Under the pieces are notes generated by a model that worked only from the letters and a program-made list of their open reading frames with translations, was not told the origin of the DNA and made no database searches. 64,000 nt of DNA. It comes from Corynebacterium sp. TAE3-ERU16. Its GTDB lineage: Bacteria > Actinomycetota > Actinomycetes > Mycobacteriales > Mycobacteriaceae. A program made the translations under genes and the position numbers. This document shows, in pieces, positions 58,146 to 64,000 of this stretch. Every line of letters begins with the position of its first letter. Position 1 is the first letter of the stretch. The stretch spans positions 248,001 to 312,000 of the forward strand of contig NZ_JAHUTN010000001.1 of the NCBI RefSeq assembly GCF_019209935.1, read 5' to 3'.

Positions 58146-60041
58146 TTGAATCTCCGCCGATTCCGGGCCGGCACCACCCTCGCCGCGCTCGCCTGTTCCT
58201 CCCTCGCACTCACCGCGTGCAACCCGGTCGACTACATCAACTCGGTCACCACCGTCACCGGCTCCAGCTCCCTCTCCTCCGAATGGAAGGCACTCGCCGA
58301 CCGACTGATCTCGGGGTTCAGCTCCGAGAGTTCCCCGGCCACTCCGAAACCCGCCCCCACCGCGCCGCCGCTGGCAACGATCGTCGGGGACACGGACCGC
58401 GACGGACACGTCACCGACGCCGACCTGGACAACCGGGAGCGGGCCGACTTCGAGGCAGGGGCGATCTTCCTCGCCAACCTCGACGACGACGCCGCGCGGT
58501 GCACCTACGAGGCCGAAACACCCCGCGCCGAACTCGCCGCCTGCAACGACGCCGCGGATGAGGTGGTCGACGGTGACGCGGATGCCCTCGATCTCGCCCG
58601 CCTGCAGGTGAAGGCGGCGGCGGAACTCACCGACGCCGCAACCGCGTCCCTCGACTACGACACCGCCCACGCCCGCATCTTCCTGCTGCAGGAGGACGGA
58701 AACTGGACGCCGGTGACCGCGTCGACGACGCTGACCGCAGCGCAACTGCGCACCGGCGTCACCCTCGGAGTGGAGGGGCTGGACGTGATGCGGGACCGCA
58801 CCGCGTGGGACGGTCGCCTCACCGTCACACTCACCACGACCGACGACGGCTCGTCCACGGTGGACCGCGTCCAGCTGCAGCAGGCACCGCTGCGGGGTCA
58901 CGACCACACCGAGGACCTGCAGACGGTGCTCACCCTGGACGACTCCTTCAAGGACGCCGCCCCCTTCAACGCCAGACTGGAGAAAGCCCTCGGCGATGTG
59001 GAACTGCGCAGACTTCCCGGCATGGATGTCCAGTGGATCCAGGACGGCAGCGAGGTCTTCCACTCCTCCATGCCCGGTGAGAACGGCCCGCAGCACATGC
59101 GGATGGTGATGCGCGTCGATCAGGGTGAGGACGGCCAGAACGCCATGTACCAGCTCCGGGGCCGGGACGTCGGCGTCGCGGAGGTCAACGTGACGCCCGG
59201 AACGTCCGACCCGAGTGCCGGCGGCAACCTCGAGTTCCTGCCGCCCACACCGGCTCACCCGAACGGCCGGACGATCATCGGCGTCCGACAGCACCCGGAT
59301 CTCGTCGCCGAGGACCACGGACACGACGCCGACGACGATCACGGTCACGGGACGATGGATGAGAACTCGCCGACCGCGGAACAGCTCGCGTTCCTCGCGG
59401 CGCAGGGCTACGACGATCCCCTGATCCTCGACACGAGCCACCTGGCTGTGGGCCACGTCGACGAGATCGTCCACGTCCTGCCCGCCGACAACGCGGCCGG
59501 TTTCAAGCTGCTGGTCGCGGATCCCGGCCTCGGGAAGAAGATGCTCTCCGACCTCATCGCCGAAGGCCACGGCGACGTCCAGCTGGTCGACTACCCCAAC
59601 AGCCCTACCACCGTTTCCGAGGCCACCGACGAGATGATGCAGCGCCAGCACGCCGTCGCCATCGAGGTGAGCGACCGGAACATCGCGACCCTGAAGGCCG
59701 AGACCGGTCTGGGCGAGCAGGACATCATCCGCTACCCCGCCTGGTACCGGATGGACCTCCACGACGCCTACGACCCCACGAAGATCTACCCGATGGCCTC
59801 GTTCAACCCGAACGCGATCAACGGCATCGTGCGCGACCCGCACACCTACATCGCACCGAAGACACTCGGACCGGACATCAACGGCACCGATGTGTTCGCG
59901 GATCACCTGAAGAGGCAGATGTCGGAGGCGGGGTACGAGGTCATCTTCATCGACGACTACGACTACCTGCACCGTGGCACCGGGGAGATCCACTGCGGGA
60001 CGAACCAGTTCCGCGAGATGACGCCCTGGTACGCGGAGTAG
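58146..60041 (+). CDS. Secreted protein-arginine deiminase (PAD) lipoprotein
   Basis: The 631-aa protein converts peptidyl arginine to citrulline if the family call holds. The lipoprotein signal ends in LALTAC (Cys at about residue 25). An EF-hand/dockerin-like loop DTDRDGHVTDADLD lies near residue 80. The C-terminal half carries the PAD catalytic pattern: Asp in VQWIQDGSEV, HVD in AVGHVDEIVHVL, and the nucleophile Cys in EIHCGTNQFRE, matching animal PAD order (Asp, His-x-Asp, Cys). A His/Asp-rich insert HGHDADDDHGHG may bind metal. It begins at a TTG with GGAAAGG upstream. The enzyme would act outside the membrane, on host or own surface proteins. Confidence 0.85.
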   Translation: MNLRRFRAGTTLAALACSSLALTACNPVDYINSVTTVTGSSSLSSEWKALADRLISGFSSESSPATPKPAPTAPPLATIVGDTDRDGHVTDADLDNRERADFEAGAIFLANLDDDAARCTYEAETPRAELAACNDAADEVVDGDADALDLARLQVKAAAELTDAATASLDYDTAHARIFLLQEDGNWTPVTASTTLTAAQLRTGVTLGVEGLDVMRDRTAWDGRLTVTLTTTDDGSSTVDRVQLQQAPLRGHDHTEDLQTVLTLDDSFKDAAPFNARLEKALGDVELRRLPGMDVQWIQDGSEVFHSSMPGENGPQHMRMVMRVDQGEDGQNAMYQLRGRDVGVAEVNVTPGTSDPSAGGNLEFLPPTPAHPNGRTIIGVRQHPDLVAEDHGHDADDDHGHGTMDENSPTAEQLAFLAAQGYDDPLILDTSHLAVGHVDEIVHVLPADNAAGFKLLVADPGLGKKMLSDLIAEGHGDVQLVDYPNSPTTVSEATDEMMQRQHAVAIEVSDRNIATLKAETGLGEQDIIRYPAWYRMDLHDAYDPTKIYPMASFNPNAINGIVRDPHTYIAPKTLGPDINGTDVFADHLKRQMSEAGYEVIFIDDYDYLHRGTGEIHCGTNQFREMTPWYAE

Positions 60042-60063
60042 AGGACGGGGCACCGGATGAGAC

Positions 60064-60124
60064 CCGGCACACGGGAACCCGGCGTTCTGGGAGCGGGGCG
60101 GTCGGACCGTGATGCGTGTGCCGG
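60064..60124. terminator. Possible hairpin between convergent genes
   Basis: CCGGCACACG (60064-60073) and CGTGTGCCGG (60115-60124) are exact complements, separated by 41 nt. It lies just after the deiminase stop. The rest of the roughly 290-nt gap holds no gene. Confidence 0.35.
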
Positions 60125-60332
60125 ATACTCCGGGCGGGGAAACGGACACCCCGGTAGCGGCATCCCGACCCGCGGATCCGGGTGAACCACGGGCAACCGG
60201 GCGAGGCGCCGGGCGACTGTCCGGCCCCCGACCCACGGAGCTTCCGTACCGGACGAATCAGTGGCGCCGACCGGGGTGTCCGACCCCCGGGGCACAACCC
60301 CCGGCGATGGTGGCCCGGCGCGGAAGCGACGG

Positions 60333-61100
60333 TCACTTCGCCTGATAGAACTCGGGGGTGCGGTCCCGGGACGGGTCCATCTGGACGTTCGTCACCACGA
60401 ACTCCCCACCGTCGTAGACCATCTGAGCTCTCATGAACCGCGTCGGGCAGCACGCGCCGTCGTTCGGCCCCGGGGCGTACCAGCTGAAGTTGACCCGGCC
60501 ATCCCGGATGGTGAGCTCATCGGCCGGGCCCCGGCCGGGATTCTCGACGACCTCGGACCGGGGTGCCGAACCGAGGTACTCCCCGCCGTTGGTGTAGAAG
60601 ACGAGGACCGACGGCCAGGGCACACCCCCGGCACTGCAGTAGATGTCGATCACCCCGTCATCGACACCGTCACCCGTGACGTCACCGATGACGATCGCCG
60701 GGTCCGGAGGCGAGCCGTCCCACGGATCAACCCCGGCGATTTCCGCGAAACCGCTCAGCTGGTCCGTGACCGGCAGGACACCGTCGACCAGTTGGCCTGC
60801 CTCGTGCCCGCAGACCGGAGGGATCCAGGCATTCATGAGCTGCTCCGCTGACACGGGAAGCGCCACCGGTTCAGCCGGGATCTCGCTGGAAGGAACGGCG
60901 TCCGTCTCCGATTCGGCCTCGGATTCAATCATCCGTTGCCCGGTGGTCCGCGGGACGTCCGCATCGCTGTCGTCGGTGGCTCCGGCGACGGTCGCGGTGT
61001 CGACGGCCGTGCTCGGTTCAGCACCTTGATCGGTACCGGCGCACGCCGACGCCGTCAGTGCCACGCCGAACAGTACAGCTCCCACTCGTCGGATTCTCAT
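60333..61100 (-). CDS. Lipoprotein of a duplicated pair, copy 1, function unknown
   Basis: The 255-aa precursor has a lipoprotein signal (LTASAC, Cys at about residue 20) and a 60-residue acidic Ser/Thr linker. A globular domain follows, with LMNAWIPPVCGHEAGQLVDG, IVIGDVTGDGVDDGVIDIYC and a Cys-Cys pair in GACCPTRFMRA. The DVTGDGVDDG loop resembles calcium-binding loops of FG-GAP or dockerin repeats. It is closely similar along this domain to the lipoprotein at 61680-62318. Secreted and membrane-anchored by inference; substrate or partner unknown. Confidence 0.75.
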   Translation of the reverse strand: MRIRRVGAVLFGVALTASACAGTDQGAEPSTAVDTATVAGATDDSDADVPRTTGQRMIESEAESETDAVPSSEIPAEPVALPVSAEQLMNAWIPPVCGHEAGQLVDGVLPVTDQLSGFAEIAGVDPWDGSPPDPAIVIGDVTGDGVDDGVIDIYCSAGGVPWPSVLVFYTNGGEYLGSAPRSEVVENPGRGPADELTIRDGRVNFSWYAPGPNDGACCPTRFMRAQMVYDGGEFVVTNVQMDPSRDRTPEFYQAK

Positions 61101-61299
61101 GGTGCACGCCCCTCGCGGTGTACGGATCAGTGGAATTCCGGACGGGACCGTCCGTTTCTCAAGTGTAGGAGCAGCGGGATTCCGCGAAGTGGGTTCTCCG
61201 TACCATCACCCCGATCCGTGGTCACCCAATCGAAGCGGTCCGCCCTCACCGGGTGGGCGCCCGGAGCACCGGGGCACGGGCCGTCTGCCGTGCCCGCCG

Positions 61300-61389
61300 T
61301 CAGGGGACCGGCACGATGAATCTCGCGGCAGCGGGCACCACCTCCACCGTGACCGGCAGCCCACCACCGTACGTCCGGGTGTTGCCGAA
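61300..61389 (-). pseudogene. C-terminal remnant of a lipid kinase
   Basis: The minus-strand frame ending at the TCA of 61300 reads FGNTRTYGGGLPV followed at once by TVEVVPAAARFIVPVP. In the intact kinase, GNTRTYGGGLPV and GLPVTVEAVPAAARFIVPAP are separated by about 55 residues. The scrap therefore has a deletion between the two GLPV copies, and no upstream homology remains. The region 61101-61679 holds no other gene. Confidence 0.75.
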
Positions 61390-61679
61390 CCACCACAACA
61401 CACGATCAGGGTCGCCACCAATCCGTTTCCCATCTGTGCCAGGGGCCTCTGTGCACCTCGGAGAATCATCCGGACAGGCGTCCGCGGGCCGGCCGGGGAC
61501 GTACTCTGAGACAGAATACGTGGGGTTGAGGGGATCGGTCCCACCGTTGCCGCCTCTCCCCATCCGGTAGGTTCCAGTGCCGCATCCCTCCTGCCTGGCA
61601 CTTCGCCGCGTCTACCGGAGTCGACGAATCCTCCCCCGATACGCACCTCTGGCCCTGGTTGGGTGATTTCGGGGATCAC

Positions 61680-62318
61680 TCAGCCGCCATAGATCGGCTC
61701 CCGGTCTTTCAGAGGGTCAAGCTGGATGTCCGCCACGACGAATTCCGTGCCGTCGTACAGCATCCGGGCCTTCATGTACTGCGTTGGACAGCATGCGGGT
61801 TCACTCGGTGTCTTCGGTCCGTACCAGCTGAAACTGATCCAGCCGTCTTCGATGGTCAGCTCGTCCACCGGACCCCTGCCGGGATTGTCCACGATGTCAG
61901 ACCGGTGTACCGAACCGAGATATTCTGAACCATTGGTGTAGAAGACGAGGGTCGACGGCCACCCGACCCCTCCGGCGTCGCACACGATGTCGACGACCCC
62001 GTCATCAACACCGTCACCGGTGACATCACCGATGACGATCGCCGGTTGTTTTCCCCCTAAAACACCCCAGATATTCGCGGACCCTTTTCGTTGGTCTTCC
62101 ACGGGCAAAACGCCATCGACCAGATGTCCAGCTTCGTGGCGGCACACCGAGGGAATCCAGGCGTTCATGAGCAGGTCGGCTGTCACGGGGAGAGCCTGCG
62201 GCGTGGAACCGCTTCCCGTGGCCCCCTGCCCCGAATCAGTTTCCCCGCCGGTAGCTGAGCAACCGAAGAGCACCACTGTCGCACAGACCAGTGCCGTTCC
62301 CGTTTTCCACGATCCCAT
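61680..62318 (-). CDS. Lipoprotein of a duplicated pair, copy 2, function unknown
   Basis: The 212-aa precursor has a signal peptide ending in VVLFGC (lipobox-like, Cys at about residue 19) and a shorter linker than copy 1. The domain is the same: LMNAWIPSVCRHEAGHLVDG, IVIGDVTGDGVDDGVVDIVC and ACCPTQYMKARMLYDG. Most Cys and Gly positions are conserved in both copies. The ATG at 62318 follows a GAGGG purine run; upstream in-frame starts are less likely. It lies downstream of the lipid kinase gene on the same strand and could be cotranscribed with it. Confidence 0.75.
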   Translation of the reverse strand: MGSWKTGTALVCATVVLFGCSATGGETDSGQGATGSGSTPQALPVTADLLMNAWIPSVCRHEAGHLVDGVLPVEDQRKGSANIWGVLGGKQPAIVIGDVTGDGVDDGVVDIVCDAGGVGWPSTLVFYTNGSEYLGSVHRSDIVDNPGRGPVDELTIEDGWISFSWYGPKTPSEPACCPTQYMKARMLYDGTEFVVADIQLDPLKDREPIYGG

Positions 62319-62543
62319 GGACCACACCCTCTTTTCTGGTGTCCACTCCAGTCCTCCACCAATCAGAACCATACGTTCGCTCAGCGTAGAAGCACGAGAG
62401 CTGCCTGGTTTGAAACTACTATGCGCTCCATCACACTCACGCTGCGCTGTAGCTCCAAACACGGCCGCGATTCGCCTCGAATGGTGGGTGGGTGAACCTT
62501 CGGGCGCTCACCCACGGCCGCGCCCGCCGGACCCTGATCGCCG

Positions 62544-63515
62544 TCAGGGCGCCGGGACGATGAACCTCGCGGCCGCGGGCACCGCCTCGACCGTGACCGG
62601 CAGGCCCGCCATGCGTTCACCGTCCGCGTACGCATCCACGCCGTGCACCCACACTTCGGCGCTCCGCACCCGGAAGCTGTGCACCTCGGGCAGTTCGACG
62701 TGGGTCCCCTTGAGGATCCTCGCCATGCAGGACACGAATCGCACCCTGTTCACGGGATCGACGAGGGTCACCTCGAGGAGACCGTCCCGGTGGTTGGCGA
62801 AGGGACAGACCGGGAGCCCACCGCCGTAGGTCCGGGTGTTGCCGAACGCCGCGAGCATCGCCGAACCACGCAACTCAAGGGACGATCCGTCCACCGGTCC
62901 GGGCTCCCCGGGAACCGCGTGCCTGCCGTGCAGCGTCATCGAGAAGGACAGGGGGCGCAGATTGATCAGTTCGGCGGCGATCGAGAGGTTGTAGCGGGCG
63001 GAGCCGTGCGGCCAGGTCATCCGGTTCGCCCGGTCACTGACCAGGGAATCGAATCCGGCCGTCATGACGGTGCCGAACCACCTCACCGCCCCCGTCCGGT
63101 CGGTGATCCGGCCCAGGTCCGTGGTCACCGTGAAGCCCGCGGCGATGACCTCCGCCGCGGCCTCCGGGCTCGTCCTGGGCAGGTCGTGCTCGCGGGCGTG
63201 ATCGTTGCCGGTACCTGAGGGTATCACCCCGACCGGTATCTGCTTCCCGGCCGTTTCCTGGAGCACGACGTTGATCATGCCGTCGCCGCCGCAGACGACG
63301 ATCGCGTCGAAGCGCCCTGATTCGACCGCCTCCCGGGTCAGCCGTCGGGAATCCTCCGTCGTCCGCCCCTGGAAGGCCAGGACCTCGACACCCGCGTTCC
63401 GGAACGTCGCCATCGCACGTTCCGTCGAGTGCCGGGCACGACCGTGTCCGCTGTCGGGATTCGTGAGCATCGCGACGGCGCCGATGTCGACGAAGCCCAT
63501 CGGGTAGTCGGTCAT
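62544..63515 (-). CDS. Diacylglycerol/lipid kinase family protein
   Basis: The about 323-aa protein belongs to the DAGK-catalytic (YegS/DgkB-like) family. It has LTNPDSGHGRA at the N terminus, the nucleotide-binding VVCGGDGMINVVLQ, and IPSGTGNDHARE. A C-terminal beta-sandwich ends in AARFIVPAP. It would phosphorylate a membrane lipid such as diacylglycerol. The usual GGDGT is GGDGM here. The ATG at 63515 is preferred to one at 63500; both lack a perfect ribosome site. A truncated copy of its C terminus lies at 61300-61389. Confidence 0.85.
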   Translation of the reverse strand: MTDYPMGFVDIGAVAMLTNPDSGHGRARHSTERAMATFRNAGVEVLAFQGRTTEDSRRLTREAVESGRFDAIVVCGGDGMINVVLQETAGKQIPVGVIPSGTGNDHAREHDLPRTSPEAAAEVIAAGFTVTTDLGRITDRTGAVRWFGTVMTAGFDSLVSDRANRMTWPHGSARYNLSIAAELINLRPLSFSMTLHGRHAVPGEPGPVDGSSLELRGSAMLAAFGNTRTYGGGLPVCPFANHRDGLLEVTLVDPVNRVRFVSCMARILKGTHVELPEVHSFRVRSAEVWVHGVDAYADGERMAGLPVTVEAVPAAARFIVPAP

Positions 63516-63698
63516 GTGGTCGCTTTCGGTGGACGGATCTGGGTGAGGGGCGCCGGGCTGATTCGCGGTGCCCGGGTCATCAACGTGGATGAGCTGATCT
63601 TCCCACAGCCCGGCACGGACAATCACCTCGAGCCCGCCCCGCGCCCGCGGAGTTCCGTCGTTGCCTCCACCGGTCCGGTACGGACGCGCGGACGCCGC

Positions 63699-63998
63699 TC
63701 ACACCCGCACAGACAGCTGCGAGTAGATGCTCGCGGCCAGTCGGGTCATCTCGAAGGAGTACACGGCGACGATGAGGGTGAACAGAGCCTTGACGCTGTC
63801 GCCGAAGGTGAACAGGTCGCCACCGCGGGACCACTGGTAGCAGAGCAGGGAGACCACCAGCGTGAGGGCGTAGACCCCGATGGCGAAGACCCTGTTCCAC
63901 TCGTGGATCAGTGTGTCCTTGTCGCTCTCCGGGATCTCCCGCCAGACGCGCTCGGTGACCAGCCAGAAGTAGAAGATGAACGCCGACGGAACCGCCAT
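63699..63998 (-). CDS. Membrane protein, possibly 5'-truncated by window edge
   Basis: The 99 visible residues hold about three hydrophobic segments: VPSAFIFYFWLV, VFAIGVYALTLVVSLLCYQW and ALFTLIVAVYSFEMTRLAAS. The ATG at 63998 touches the edge, so the true start may be outside. No family was recognised. Confidence 0.5.
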   Translation of the reverse strand: MAVPSAFIFYFWLVTERVWREIPESDKDTLIHEWNRVFAIGVYALTLVVSLLCYQWSRGGDLFTFGDSVKALFTLIVAVYSFEMTRLAASIYSQLSVRV

Positions 63999-64000
63999 GA

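Larger units (their letters stand above)
60333..62860 (-). repeat. Tandem duplication of a lipoprotein plus lipid-kinase unit
   Basis: Unit 1 is the lipoprotein at 60333-61100 with a kinase scrap at 61300-61389. Unit 2 is the lipoprotein at 61680-62318 with the intact kinase from 62544. The sequence around the kinase stop codons is also alike in the two units. Gene order and orientation are the same. Confidence 0.7.

Noticed and set aside
57984-60236. 750-aa minus-strand open frame opposite the arginine deiminase gene
   Set aside because: It is the GC-driven shadow of the plus-strand gene: composition is Val/Arg/Gly/His-rich, with no family resemblance or ribosome site, while the plus strand has clear catalytic motifs and a signal peptide.
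1-64000. tRNA, rRNA, CRISPR arrays, prophage or intact insertion sequences
   Set aside because: I looked for T-loop-like GTTCGA motifs, regularly spaced repeats, integrases and transposases and saw none that hold up. A covariance-model scan was not possible.

Overview
This is a GC-rich chromosomal window from an actinomycete, most likely a Corynebacterium or a close relative in the Mycobacteriales. The inference rests on the gene families (a carboxymycobactin-type IrtA/IrtB pair, a SorC-family DeoR with a deo operon, an actinobacterial protein-arginine deiminase), on DtxR-, McbR-, GlxR- and BioQ-like operators of the coryneform type, and on several genes whose ATG lies about 6-8 nt after a -10 box (leaderless transcripts). 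No rRNA, tRNA, CRISPR array, phage module or intact insertion sequence was seen.

Layout. 1-4.4 kb: the end of a peptide/nickel-type ABC ATPase and, convergent to it, a 1112-aa multidomain exonuclease. 4.5-6.4 kb: bioW-bioF, making pimeloyl-CoA from free pimelate and condensing it with alanine. 6.5-15.2 kb: nucleoside catabolism, with a SorC-type regulator, a flavin monooxygenase, cdd-nupC diverging from deoA-deoC-phosphomutase across a 36-bp palindrome. 15.4-23.6 kb: assorted metabolic and membrane genes (FAH-family hydrolase, DoxX-like protein, small DEDD exonuclease, ribokinase, proline iminopeptidase, sugar-phosphate mutarotase, polytopic membrane protein). 23.6-34.4 kb: iron and sulfur import, with irtA-irtB (DtxR-like box), a TsuA-TsuB fusion for thiosulfate (McbR-like box), a neocarzinostatin-like lipoprotein, efeO-efeB (second DtxR-like box, no efeU next to it) and a YeiH-family exporter.

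34.8-54.3 kb is an aromatic catabolic island. Operon A encodes a Rieske oxygenase alpha/beta pair, a double VOC protein and an ABM-domain protein. A single MHS-family transporter gene follows. Operon B is a complete meta-cleavage lower pathway in the order mhpC-B-D-F-E. Then come a divergent IclR regulator and operon C: a second Rieske oxygenase alpha, its ferredoxin, its reductase, its beta subunit, a cis-dihydrodiol dehydrogenase, an acyl-CoA synthetase, a small unknown protein and a hotdog thioesterase. The same motif, GTTCC-A-N5-C-GGAAC, lies before operons A, B and C, and a degraded copy lies before iclR, so these units look like one IclR regulon. The simplest reading is dioxygenation of an arylpropanoid-like acid, dehydrogenation to a catechol, MhpB-type extradiol cleavage, and MhpC/D/E/F conversion to pyruvate and acetyl-CoA. 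Both oxygenases probably share the one ferredoxin/reductase.

54.6-64 kb: an indolepyruvate/phenylpyruvate-type decarboxylase flanked by two related small proteins of unknown function, a UvrD-type helicase remnant, a secreted protein-arginine deiminase lipoprotein, and a tandem duplication of a 'lipoprotein plus lipid kinase' unit in which one kinase copy has decayed to a C-terminal scrap. A membrane protein gene is cut by the right edge.
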